From Immersiella caudata (lineage: Eukaryota; Ascomycota; Sordariomycetes; Sordariales; Lasiosphaeriaceae): a stretch of DNA of 64,000 nucleotides. The notes beneath the pieces are model-generated. The model ran no database searches. It had not been told where the DNA came from and was given only the letters and a program-made list of their open reading frames with translations. The stretch spans positions 3,348,001 through 3,412,000 of the forward strand of contig JAULSU010000005.1 of assembly GCA_030512335.1 (NCBI GenBank), read 5' to 3'. Of the stretch, positions 11,433-23,030 are shown one piece after another; the stretch's first letter is position 1; the number at the start of each line of letters is the position of its first letter. A program made the position numbers and the translations under genes.

Positions 11433-12295
11433 CTTGCTGTCCTGTCTCCGTCTCCTTTTCGAGGATTTGAAGAGGTCGAAACAATAGAAGCGGCACCGAG
11501 AACCTGGTAGCAGCAAACCTCAGTTTTGTTTCCTCCTTCCCCCTCATGAGATCCTCCCCTCATGAGAAACAATACCAAGTAAATCCCCCATCTCGTGCAG
11601 TGCCGGGTAAACGCGCGGCAGCTAACGCAGGTGATAAACTCGCCTCACGATATGCCGAAAACCTGACAGCGGGCTGAAAACGCCCGAGTAGCGATTTCAT
11701 CAGGCTGGCATTGGCTAAAAGAAACCGCAAGTCTTGGTGCTATCAGGGGATATAAGTGACGCCGGTGGGTTTCGTTGCGCTCGTGAGGAGCAGGTCGTCC
11801 CGTTCGGCTCGGAGCATGCATGCGGGGAATGGGAATGGGACGGCACGGCTTCGGTGCCTTAATCAACGGATTTTTTTCCTTGCAGCCGGTGCATCGGGAA
11901 TATTATTGGACTGGTTATATCCTGCCTCGACGTCAATAGTATCCATAACCAAGATCAAAGCAGTGCCCGTGTAAACTTCAAGGCCACGCCACTTGTACAC
12001 AATCCCGTCAACAAAGCCCCTTTGTCCGTGAAACCAATACATCCCAACAATGAATCAAGCACCCGAAGACAAAGCAATTGTTACCTCCAGCAATTCATTG
12101 TTCTGAGACTTCCCAGCAGATTATGCACCACCGCATATAAAGACACGGCACTGGCCGACCATCTCAACCCTCCCTCTTCTCATCTCATCGACTCTCCTCA
12201 CGTAGAGTGGTTAGATGTATTCGGCTACTCGAACTGCAAACCCATCCACAAATATCTAGACGCACTTCACACTGAGGTGAATTCCTCTAAGTAAG
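11433..12295. other. Divergent intergenic region
   Basis: Lies between the GH43 start (minus) and the 12.3 kb ORF (plus). A TATAAA at 12136-12141 sits 155 bp before the ATG at 12296. A plus-strand open frame at 12022-12294 has no motif and no ATG start and is not called. Confidence 0.5.
11713..11719 (+). promoter_or_regulatory. Candidate XlnR/XYR1 site GGCTAAA
   Basis: An exact GGCTAAA, 281 bp upstream of the minus-strand GH43 start at 11432. Motif match only. Confidence 0.35.
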
Positions 12296-12961
12296 ATGGC
12301 GCTCGTGCAAGTTAGCCAATGGTTTCTTGAAATGGCAAACAAAGCGAGCTTTGACATGTCCCTCAAGACCCCAGCTGACAACTCTTCAGCGGCTTCGGAC
12401 TCGTTCTCCCCCGAAGCAGACTACTTCTAGGACCCCTCGGATTCAGATGAATCTGATGAGACCTCCTCAGAGTTCTCATTCTTCGAGGCCTCTCGCTCGG
12501 GCTCGCCGCCTCCAGGCATTCGACCATTGAAGAACGAGTCGTTAGATGATAGCTATGCCACAGAAATATGGTTAAACGACGACTACGACACAGACGCATC
12601 GTCCGTGTCAGGTGAGTCAACCACATCCGAATACCGCTCAGAATCAAACCGCTGGCAGGACTTGGACACTCAGGTAGGTCGTCCCCCCTTTACGCTCACC
12701 GGGGAAGATGAGCGTCTCCTGGCAGAGACGTATGCCTCGTTAGACCCTCGAAGCAACCCCCAAGATGACGTTGCAGGAAACAAACCCCCATGCACACTTG
12801 GCATGATGCCCTTTCCCGTTTTAACAGCAACAGGAAATGTAGTCGTCGTAAAGATTGACCACCGCGAGCTGTTTGTCGACCTTGACGACCTCGTTGACGA
12901 GAACAAGTCAGAGGTTGAAGCTCCCTCCGTTCCTCATGAGGCTAAGATGGAACTTGCATAA
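12296..12961 (+). CDS. Ser/Asp-rich hypothetical protein interrupted by one in-frame TAG
   Basis: From ATG 12296 the frame encodes 44 residues (MALVQVSQWFLEMANKASF... ending PEADYF), then a TAG at 12428-12430, then 176 more residues in the same frame to TAA at 12959-12961. Composition is alike on both sides of the stop (SSAASDSFSPEADYF | DPSDSDESDETSSEF), which argues for one protein. Possible readings: a disabled gene, a sequence error, stop readthrough, or a 120-nt in-phase intron 12311-12430 (CAA|GTTAGC ... TTCTAG|GAC) with a CTGAC branch-like site near 12377. The second half has a small ordered-looking part (FTLTGEDERLLAETYASL... FPVLTATGNVVVVKIDHRELFVDLDDL). No known domain recognised. 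TATAAA at 12136 could be its core promoter. Confidence 0.5.
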
Positions 12962-15900
12962 AACATCTGAACTTTCAGATGCCCTAGACCACCATAATAA
13001 TCAGTAATTAAACAGCACCAAATACTCCATACAACCGAAGCCCCCTGACAGCATTCTCGCAGCAGCGCCGCCGTGATCGATAAAGCATCCGCTACGAAAT
13101 TGACATCAACTCTTGAAAAACATGCACACTGTGCTCGGTATACCAAACCCAGCGATGTCCCATCCTCATCGTGATCGCAAACGCGGGTGAGGGACCGGGT
13201 ACCTGAAGATTCGACCAGCCCTGGCACATTGCGTACCTTAGTGTTATCTCACCAAATGAGTAAGCCAAATCGGAAGATGCCGTGGCGTCGATCGAGCCCC
13301 TTTTTGAACATTTTTCAAGATCTGTATTGTTCATGATGACGTCGCTTCTCGTGGGGGGCACCCTGAGTGAAAGGAGCTGGCGGCAGGACAGGGGTGATGG
13401 AGACGCCGGGGGAGGCTTCGGCACAGAGAAGGGAATAGCCTCCATCGCACAGACCAGCTGACCGGAGCGGCGGGCTCGGCGTCGGCAAGTAGCCTCACAG
13501 CTCATTCATCAACCTGCTTGTGATGTGTTTTTTTCAGCTGTCCCTTTCAGAAATGCTTATCTCATGATGGCGATTGACCAGCATGTCAAGTCTTAGCAGT
13601 GATATCAGTCGGTATCCAAGTGATCGCGCATGACCAAAGAGGCCCTGACAGCAGGGCCCCTGAAGCTGCTGCCAATTCATCACTGTGCAGTAGCATGTGC
13701 CGGGAACTGCATGTGTCCTCCGTTTTCCTGTCAAGCACACGACTTCAACCGTTCCAGAAGCAAGGGTCGGCGATCAGGAGCTGGTTGAGAGTCACGTGGT
13801 GTTGTGCGTCGACTTTTGGTGCTGGCCGGATGTGGACGTAAGGGGGGAAGCCCGATGTCGGCTCCGTGCCGATCGGGGCGGCCATGTGGTCGACCGATAC
13901 CGGGAGCCGGGACACCGAGAGAAAACACCATAAGTCCCCTCCACTTCCGTCACCGATCCGGATTCTCCGACTTATGAACCGGCTGCCAGAGTTGGGAGAG
14001 CCCCGGGAACGGAGCCTCGGGCAAGGCGAGATTGTGGAGCATTGGCAGTCCGAACCCGAGAGCGGAAGCTGAGTATGCTGTCCGGGGGCGGGACGCGAGA
14101 CACGAAACTCCCCGCTTCCGCTCATTCTCCTCCCTCCTCCCTCTGTGCCGGCCTCCGCGGAAATGTGCCTGCTCACCCTCAATTGCAACCCTGTTGTTAT
14201 TGCAATCCCATGTAAGTTCCCGCATCCCAGCGTTTCCACACACACAACACCCAAAGTTCGTTCCACCCTGCTCCGAATTCCCCACAAACCGCCGCAGGAT
14301 CGGATCGGGCATAGCAATCCTGTGAGGAAATGTAGGACCACACGCCCTGCGGTCTTCCCCTCACTTCCTGACTCTCGTTCCACTTCCCCACCCGCATTCG
14401 TCCTGTCACCTACATGATGTAGCGTTTCCTTTGGTTCAACCCAAGTTTTCGAGAAGACGTCCGTTCCCCTCCCCCGCTCTGTAATGTAATGCGTGATGTA
14501 CGTGGCCGTCCGTCCTACTACTGCGCCAAACTGCCAAACTAGCCAAGCCGCAGCAGGTCTTGACAGCACGCTTCCGCTTTCCGACTAGCTCCCGTCTGGC
14601 TTCCCGTCAGGTACTTCTTGCAAACCCACCCAACCCGCGACGCCCATCCCCATCCGTACTGTGCTAGGAACGCTCCAGTTCGTGTTGCCTACATACACGT
14701 TACGAGACGCGTCGACCTGTCGAGCCTGCCTGCGTCGAACCCTTGTCTGGCTGTGGAGTCGTCTTCTGCTAAGGCTAAATTTTTGCTCGACTCGTGACAT
14801 GCTGCAGCAGATATATGCAGATACATGCGTCCTGGCCACCTCTTCTCGGCAGCCGTGGCGGTGTGGTCGCTACATTCCATCTTCACTTGGGATCCTCCAG
14901 CCATATACCGAGATGGGGTTAGCGTTCCAGTGGCGCAGTAGCCAAAAGCGGCAGTATAATGACTCCGTTCCATCATCCGCAAACCTCAACTCTCCTCTCG
15001 GTGAAGATATGTGGATATCGGCAATGCCCGTCGACGATCGAGACACTCGCCGTCCTTTCTGCAAGATGCCTGCGCGTCGACGGTGACCGATGCCAAGTCT
15101 CCATGTGCGTACGCATGTACAGGAGCGTAAAGGTCAGACTGTTCTCCCACTGTGTTGACGACTGATCGGCTCACGCCTCGCCCAAACAGGGGGAAGGAGT
15201 CGAATCAACGCCTCCCGCGCTTTCAAGGTCGGCAGCAGCGGTAAAGCTTCAATCCGCATTGCCGCCGCCTGGTAGGAGACACTGCGTCAACCGCCACCCA
15301 GCGCCCAGTCATCCTCTGCGAGGAAAAATTCTCCAGTCCGCCTGCTACCGCCCTATTCGCGACGGAGACTTCCTCAAGATTGGGCTCTGGTCGGGGCGTT
15401 GTTGGCGAGCAAGGGGCAGACCGCTGGTTCTGGTGATCGTCGTTGTCAGGATAGCCTATCATCTGCTTAAGGCATCGTCAAATGACTCTGGTGTGCATGC
15501 CAAAACGATTGAGGATTTCGAAAGCAGGCCAGCTCAGTGTATGGGTAACACGAGCTGGACCCCTTGGCCTCGTTTACCACGGAGTCAAGACTTTTGTCGC
15601 CGGCAAGGGCGTCTGTTTAGGATGCCTGAGAAGTCAGCACCCTCCGCATCCCGCATTGGCCATTGGGATTGCCGCCCAAACCCTGGGGGTGGTTGCACAA
15701 ATGTGTCGAAAACCAACGGATGTCGGCCTGGGCTGAAACCAAGAACTGCATCTGGCCAGTGATGTGGTGCTATCTCGCTTCCGGGAGCACTGGCATCGCT
15801 GTCATTGTGTTCTCAAATGTCCGATGCGACTGATTGTTGCGAGATCAGTCAGTCGATGACCAAGGACAGCATGACGCCTGTTCCAGACCAGTTGCTGCTC

Positions 15901-18900
15901 ACTTGATCTTTTCATGCCAGAGACCCAATCACCTCGTCCTCTTTCCGCTTCTCCGTCCAGGCCTGGGTGAGCCGAGGTAATCGCTTCTTCCTCGACATGG
16001 CGACTGGCTGCGGCGTCTTGGAGAGCTCGCATGGTCTGGAACCAAGGTGACGGGCACCATGTGACGGCGTACCACTCGGCAGAGCGTGAGTTGGAGAACA
16101 AGGCGGCTCCCGTCTCAAACCCCGACTGCACTCATCGGGCGCTGATGTGGCCTAGACCCCCCGCGTCCGCAAATACGGTACGAATGAAAACTGGAGACCG
16201 GGTACGGGCAGCGAGCGGGCCGCTGTTAGGTCGTGTCTTGTTCCGCCCAGCCCGACAGGCAACTGGCTCGCGTTCACTCGACGCCCTGCCAAACCACGTG
16301 GAAGAGGATGTTGTTATCCGGCAAGAGCACCCGACGAGAACACGCCAATCATGCAGCATCACATGGCGCCCGTCTGGTGCTGCCCCAGCCACTGGCTGAT
16401 GCCTCAGGCTGGAGACAGAAAGGGGGTGGCTCGAAACTTCCCCGCGTTCTGGCAACCAATTAGGGGAGAGGCAACGTCCAAGACAAGACGTGGGTGTTGT
16501 GTCGACCGCTCCCAGGCACACAAAGTCCAACCCGCGCAGAGCTCGCGCCGCGTGCCCGAAGTGGCGAGTCGATGGCCAGATCACCAAGCCGCCCTGGCTC
16601 CTGCATCCGGTCTTAGATCTGGATCCATGCATGCGTCTCTCACCGCGGGCCACCTCGGGCCACCGCGGGATGAGGAGTTGGTAGGGTTTTCGGTTGGTAC
16701 AGCCAGCGGCCAAAGCGTGACACGAGGTGGTCCTCCAAGGAATGGTACGTCATGACCAATGTGTGACACCGCTATATTTTCCCATTGGTCCGTATTAGTA
16801 ACACGCTCAAGCTTGTTTGACGGGGTTGAAGGTCTCCCGACTGCCAGCTCGAAGGGGAAAGCGCCGGTCCGGCGGCTACTGGTGTGGATTTGCCCACTAC
16901 ACAGTCGTGTAAAGTCCCTATTCCTGTTCTTCTGGTCCTCTGGTCTGGATCAAGGCCAGAGATCGATCCGTGACAGAAGCCAAGGCTCGAGTGTCGGCTC
17001 CATCCGGAAAGGGGTCGGGCATAGTATGAGATGCGGCCTAGGACACGGTGAAATTGCGGAGAACCCTGGCCAGGCCCAAGACAGCTCGCATGCAGGGCAT
17101 GTCGAGTGGACGCCGACGGCTGCAGCAGGTAGACGATCACAGCATCGCCGGAGAGAACGATAACCGTACTGATGAAATGGTCGCAAGGTGAAAGAGAAGA
17201 CAAAAGGGGAAGCCAAGGTCAAACCCTCGGGTGACAGGTGATTGGTTGGACTTGTTTGGAGCCGGGACTTGTTGAAAGTGGGTTTGTTCCAGGTTGTGTG
17301 TGGCATGGGACTTTGGCCTCGCGCTGCAAAAACACAAGGTCTGATGACAGGAGATCAGAATTTCCTAAACGGCCCTTGGGAAAGAGAGGCCGACCTCGCT
17401 GCGGTAGAAAACTTCGCATTTCTGAACGAGATCAAAAACTGATTGCTAGGAAGGAATTTTTTTTTTCAAGCGTTTGACAGGGCGAATGTCGTGTGCCTGG
17501 ATGGTCAGCCGTCCCGCGCGGGGGTGGGCGCGGCAAGCGCACCCAGGTGAATGGGTCCACCCGCGATCTGGGGGAGGGCTTGAGCAGGGCGGGCTCAACA
17601 GTGACCGGCATTGGAACACCTGAAGATCTGAATGCACAACCCGCCGCCTCCAATGAATTCCTATGTGCGATCTCCGGAGCTCTTAATCCGAAGCAGATGG
17701 CCATCTGCGGCCTTGACACACTTCTTCTTGTCCACCGACTGACAACCTGTGCAAATACACAAAGGATGACCATCAAGTACCGTCTCATGAACTCCACCGC
17801 GTACTGTGTGTATGGTACGGGTACGTAATTTAATTCAGCGTGGGGGTTCCGATTCGGTAAGACGGCGATCATTTTATCGAAAAAGACTAAAAAACTGGGA
17901 CACTGGCACACGCTAAAACGACGACCTGCAATCCACTACTGTCCATGACACCCGGCACGACGCAGAAATTCGGGCAGAATGAAGCGGCAATGAATTGGGA
18001 AATTGTCGAAGGATGACCTTGCATCGTACAAAGTTTTTACGCAGACGCCACAGCAGAGCAAAAATGCTCATGTCGGGGTCTTCCTGCGCTGACTGAACTT
18101 GACGTGGAATCCCATGCTTCTTGGCGACTTTGTCAAGCTCAATCGAGACGGTCAGGTACCTCGAGGATGGAGAAAAGTCTGGAAGGGAGCTAAGCTACAA
18201 CCATACCGCCCGCGCAAAAACGTCCAGCTTCCTGCTACCGTGATGCTGGGTCAACAGGGGCAAATAACAATTGCTTTCTTTTTCCGAGCAGAGCGGGGCG
18301 CGGATGGAACGGTGCTGAGACGACAGCACTTGCAGTGAGATTGGAGAGGAAATTGGCGTAATTGGCATTGAGCGTCTTCCGCAATTGCAACCGGTCCTGC
18401 GCAGTCACACGATCAAGACGGACACTCTATACTCGACGGACTTCACGCTACTTGCGCCAAGGCAGCAGGGTCGGAAAGGAGAGCGTGATGGTGTCCTACA
18501 TCTTCCTTCATTTGGTGATGCGCGTGGGAACCATCTGGCAAATCCCAACCGCCCAGGTAGCTCATCGCGCACCATACTGTACGAGGTACGGGGCACACCG
18601 TACAAGGTACAAGAAGCTTCGTGGATTGGTGAGTCAGGAAGACATGGGAGGTTTGACCGGATGAGGAAAAGAACGCTCCAGCAGTCAATCCGATGCGTGA
18701 ACGAAGAGCGCCTTACCTCCTGTCCAGTCCTTTTCCCCACCAATCTTCGTTCGTCCTCGGCCTTTTCCCCCAATGTCACAATTTCTTCTGGAACATTGCT
18801 GATTGAGGTCATGTCGTTTGGGCGGCGATCGAAGACCCCCACCATATTTTTTTTTGCGGCGTCATGATCCAGAACCACGTCGCTGGAACCCATTGTCAGG

Positions 18901-21896
18901 GCTGTGAGAGCGGGAGGGCGCACTGACCAGAGCCGAGCAGCAAATCTCCAGGGGTGTGTTGACCGCCAACCAACGACTGCCAATTCCAACCTCACCCGCT
19001 TTCGCTCATGTCAGATCATCGACCTCACCGATCGGCCTTGGTGAGATTCCACCTCTCAGTCTTGGTGTAGGCCGCCGACGTGGAGCTTTCGGCCTCCCAT
19101 CGCCTCAATTGCCTCCATTCGGAAGGTCGCTGAGCTGCCGGAAAAGCCAATGGCCCACAGCGGCACAGACGAAGAACCTGGGTCCCCGCCAAACCCACAA
19201 CTCTGCAGTGGGGACAGCATCTGAGGAGGAGAACCTGGCGATGGACGGAAGCTCGCGGACCAGCGCAATATCGGGCAAAGCAACACCAACGTCAGCCAGC
19301 TGAGAGATGCGGATGCAGGAGTGCAGTTCCACCTGTAGCCCATGCAGCATGAGTGGCTGACACCTTGGTCGAAAAGTGTCAGCTGCCCCCCCTCCAACAA
19401 CCCCTCACTACCCCTCCATGTGTGGCGTTGCTCCCCAATTGCTCCCAAAGAGGTCAGTCGCAGCGCATCGGCGCACGCCATCAAGCGCCGGCCTGCGTCC
19501 GCGTCGACGAGCCTGCCGAGCTTGCTGGATATGGCGATGGGGTGTTGTCTGCCTTTTTAGCACAGATAGGCGCAACCACGACGCTCCATTGGGCCGCCGC
19601 CATGATCAGGCCGAAGCTCGAAACACCCGCCTCGTCGACAAGAGGCCAAGATGGCGGTCATGTCACATCGATGACGGGCGGCTCCCGTTGGGGAACCACT
19701 GACACCGAAACCCCAGCAACACCTGCGTCAAGGAAACGGGAAGTTCTCTGTGTCGAACAGGAATCCAGACATCCGTCGCCTGATAGGCCTCCTCGTCGAT
19801 CAGCGATACCACACAACCGCAGAATCACGACCGTTAGTGGGGCGCTCCTTGTCCTGATGACCATGGTCCCTAGTCCCTGACAAACCGCAAGCCATCAGCC
19901 GACCGTTTGCTGACAGCTCTGAGCTCCGTTGGCAAACAATCAGTCCCCAATCACGTACTCCGGGCGAAACAGCAGCCACGACGGATGTGTGCTCGGGGGC
20001 CCTTGAGCAGATTGGGCACTGGCCCCACGGTTGTTGAGCCTCTTCCTCCATTTTGCGGCGGGGGCTTGTACTTACTACGCAGCATATGGCGGCGTCTGTC
20101 GACCACGATGTTACACCGCCGCCGAAGCCGACCTGACACCGTCTATCCAGACATCTTGGAGGAGCGCAGTTAATCTGCCGCCAACTGACATTAGGCATCG
20201 CGGTGGACACACATCGTGCCGGAAAGTTGCCTGCCGAGGACGACTGGACATGTCATCCGTAGCTTGCAGTCGGCGACAGGGGGTAGGATGGGACACGACG
20301 CCGTACCACTCACTTGACAAGCGAACTACCTTGAAACTGAGACGGCCGCAGATGGGAGGCTCGGACGTGAAGGTTGCTTTACGGTGTCCTCCATCATATG
20401 CACCAGGCTCGATTGGTGTTCGACCCACCAATCCCGCTGCATTCCCGACGACTCTCGACCGGCCCGCAAATTGTTCAAAATTTAAGACACGGCTTGTGTT
20501 GTAGCATACGTCAGATAGCACGCCGAAAGGACTCTTGTAAATGTCGAACCACTCGGTTCCAGATCCTACGAACACGAGAGCATCGCATTGGAAGATGAAA
20601 AAGTTGCTGTCATGGAGCCGCCAAAAGAACAGACATGTTGTATCGAAGCAGAAACTCGGTGGCGTGGCTCAGCAGGATGCTGTCGGGACTTGAGCCCCCA
20701 GCCACACCGAGCGCCTTCCGGGTAATCCGTTCACACGGCGGCTCCGTCCACTGACGGAGGGCACCGGAGGTGCTGGAACGGATTTGCCGGATCTTGACGG
20801 ACGGAGTCGGGACAGTTGTGATTGAGGAACCGTTCCACCGCAAATGACGACGAGAAATCACCGGCTCAACAAGTCCCACAGCTCCCCTGGCCACGACCTT
20901 TTTTTTTTTTTGGCAGCGTCATTCGTAAAAATAGGGGCGAGGGCCAACCCCGATCAGATCAGGACGTCACTCGCAGATGTGTTCTGGAGCCTTTCTCCGC
21001 ATCAAGACTAGAGCCGAGAGGGCAAAGAACGATTCCCCTCACGGGTTTAGCGGCTGCGGATTGCCTTGGCCATTTTGCAACCCAAGCAAGCGGTGCCTGT
21101 CACGCCTGTCAGGCTAACCCCCACACAAGAGCCCACTTCGTGCACTAATCCTGGCTTGCACCCCGGTCGCCGCTCGAGCCTTCGACCTCCCCGGTGCCGC
21201 AACGCTTCGGACGACGTCCCAGGTACTGCCAGTACTGAGAGGGTGACCGGGAGCCCGCACTGTGCTGTGGTACTTTGTCCTCGGCCAAGGAACGGCGACG
21301 CCCCTTCACCCTTGTTCTTGAGCCCAAGACTGATGGGAGGGCGTGCGAGTTTGCCCTACGCAGCAAATCACAGCCCTGCATGGTCTCGTCGTTCGATGTT
21401 TCCTCAGTTCAGCTTCCTATTGTCCGGCTAACGCGAGGCAGAGTCTTGACAGTCGGAGTTGCGCGGCAATGTCCGCCCTAGTTGTCATGGAGCGCCACCA
21501 CAAGCGTCCCGAGACGAGCTGGGAGGGGAGGTACGAGAAAAGTGAACATGTAAGAGAAAAAGAAAATACACGCTATTACATTATACCGACACTCGGGCAT
21601 CGACCCATCATACCCCCCCCCTGACCCGTCGTTCCCTGCCTCGTCCGCCCTTGGCCCTAGACACGACTGCTCTCGTCAACCAGAGCCGGTGATCTTCGCC
21701 GCTTGGCTCGACTTATACAAATATCCTCCCTTCCCTCCCCCAAGACCGAGAGGTGCCCCTTAGTTCTCCGTCTTCATCTCACACCCACACCCACATCACC
21801 ATCACCACCATCACACTCCCCCTCAACGTACATCACAAAGTACGACTGCCCACTTTTGTCGTATACACCCTCACATATCATACCGCATCATACACC
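12962..21896. other. About 9 kb without a recognisable gene
   Basis: Open frames occur on both strands (for example minus 13745-14569, minus 16132-16713, minus 18405-18995) but none shows a domain, a family motif, coding-like composition or paired splice sites that improve it. The base composition is mixed, not AT-rich, so it does not look like RIP-mutated repeat DNA. No reverse transcriptase, transposase or long terminal repeats were seen. The last part (21.6-21.9 kb) is a C-rich 5' leader of the aldolase gene. Confidence 0.55.
16754..16790. repeat. Short perfect inverted repeat
   Basis: GACCAATG at 16754-16761 and its reverse complement CATTGGTC at 16783-16790, separated by 21 nt. It also contains a CCAAT core on each strand. 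No transposon ends or target duplications were seen around it. Confidence 0.5.
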
Positions 21897-23030
21897 ATGT
21901 CTCCCCACAACGACGCACCATCCCCGACGGGCAGCTACACTGTCGGGTTCAACAGGTCGTTCCGCGCCTCCGGCCCATCAACACTCATGACGGGGCACTT
22001 GACTGTTAGCGAGACCGACTCGCCGCTCAGCTCCTCGTACAGCAGCACGTCACTGGACTCTTCGCCATTCCACATGACCAGGCCGCTTGTGCCAGGCGTC
22101 TATGTCCCCACCATGTGCTTCTTCGAGGAGGGGACAGAAGATGTTGACACGGCCACCATTGCTCTCCACGCCGTCCGGCTAGCTCGCGCCGGCGTCACTG
22201 GTCTGGCTACGCAAGGATCCAACGGCGAAGCCGTCCATCTCACACACGCCGAAAGACAGTTGGTCACCTCAACCACCCGAAAGGCTCTCAACGAGTCGGG
22301 ATTTTCGCACATGCCCATCATTGTCGGTTGCGGCTCCCAAAGCACCAGGGAGACGATTCAGCTCTGCCGTGAGGCTTGGGAGGCTGGTGGCGACTACGCG
22401 CTTGTGCTCCCGCCATCCTACTACGCCTCTCTGTTCGCCCCGGCTTCCGAGACCATCCTCCAGTTCTTCAACAAGGTGGCCGACGCATCCCCCATCCCCA
22501 TCATCATCTACAACTTCCCCGGCGCCGTGGGTGGCCTTGATCTCTCCTCGGACATCATCATCCAGCTTGCCGAGCACCCCAACATCATGGGCGTCAAGCT
22601 CACCTGCGGCAACACGGGTAAGCTAAACCGCGTGGCCGCGGCCACCCGAAAACTATCCAAGAGCCGGGACTCTAGAAATCCCGACTTTTTAGTTCTCGCG
22701 GGCTCTGCCGACTTCTCCATTCAGGCTTTGGTGGCTGGCGGCCACGGAATTCTCGCTGGCCTGGCCAACATTGCGCCAAAAGCGTGCATCAAGACCATTG
22801 AGCTGTACAAGCAGGGCAAAGTCGCCGAAGCGCAGGCCATGCAGGACATTGTGGCCGAGGGCGACTGGACCGCCATTCAGGGCGGTGTCGTCGGCACCAA
22901 GTCTGGTCTCCTGAGCTGGATGGGCTACGGCGGTGTGTGCCGAAGCCCCCTGCCAAGCCCAAGCAGCGAGCAGGCGCGGAAATGGAAGGAGGGCTTCAGG
23001 GAGCTATTCATGCTGGAGAAGTCGCTTTAA
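21897..23030 (+). CDS. DapA-family (dihydrodipicolinate synthase-like) aldolase
   Basis: Single exon, 377 aa, start ATG 21897 in a good context (CACCATGTC); the open frame upstream has no other ATG. After a Ser/Thr-rich N-terminal extension of ~60 residues comes a complete class I aldolase TIM barrel: YVPTMCFFEEG, the substrate loop region TQGSNGEAVHL, the catalytic tyrosine in IIIYNFPGAVGG, the Schiff-base lysine in IMGVKLTCGNTGK, and LAGSADFSIQALVAGGHG. Fungi make lysine by the aminoadipate route, so this is not a lysine-pathway enzyme. Fungal members act as 4-hydroxy-2-oxoglutarate or sugar-acid (2-keto-3-deoxy) aldolases; the exact substrate is unknown. The length exceeds the bacterial ~295 aa because of the N-terminal extension. 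Confidence 0.85.
   Translation: MSPHNDAPSPTGSYTVGFNRSFRASGPSTLMTGHLTVSETDSPLSSSYSSTSLDSSPFHMTRPLVPGVYVPTMCFFEEGTEDVDTATIALHAVRLARAGVTGLATQGSNGEAVHLTHAERQLVTSTTRKALNESGFSHMPIIVGCGSQSTRETIQLCREAWEAGGDYALVLPPSYYASLFAPASETILQFFNKVADASPIPIIIYNFPGAVGGLDLSSDIIIQLAEHPNIMGVKLTCGNTGKLNRVAAATRKLSKSRDSRNPDFLVLAGSADFSIQALVAGGHGILAGLANIAPKACIKTIELYKQGKVAEAQAMQDIVAEGDWTAIQGGVVGTKSGLLSWMGYGGVCRSPLPSPSSEQARKWKEGFRELFMLEKSL

Noticed and set aside
13745..14569. 274-codon minus-strand frame
   Set aside because: No domain, random-like composition, no splice partners; kept as part of the gene-free interval.
16132..16713. 193-codon minus-strand frame
   Set aside because: Cys/Arg/Gly-rich with no recognisable motif and several overlapping frames of similar length on the other strand.
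16754..16790. Inverted repeat considered as a terminator or transposon end
   Set aside because: Only 8 bp arms, a 21-nt loop, no target duplication and no nearby gene end; kept as a simple repeat.
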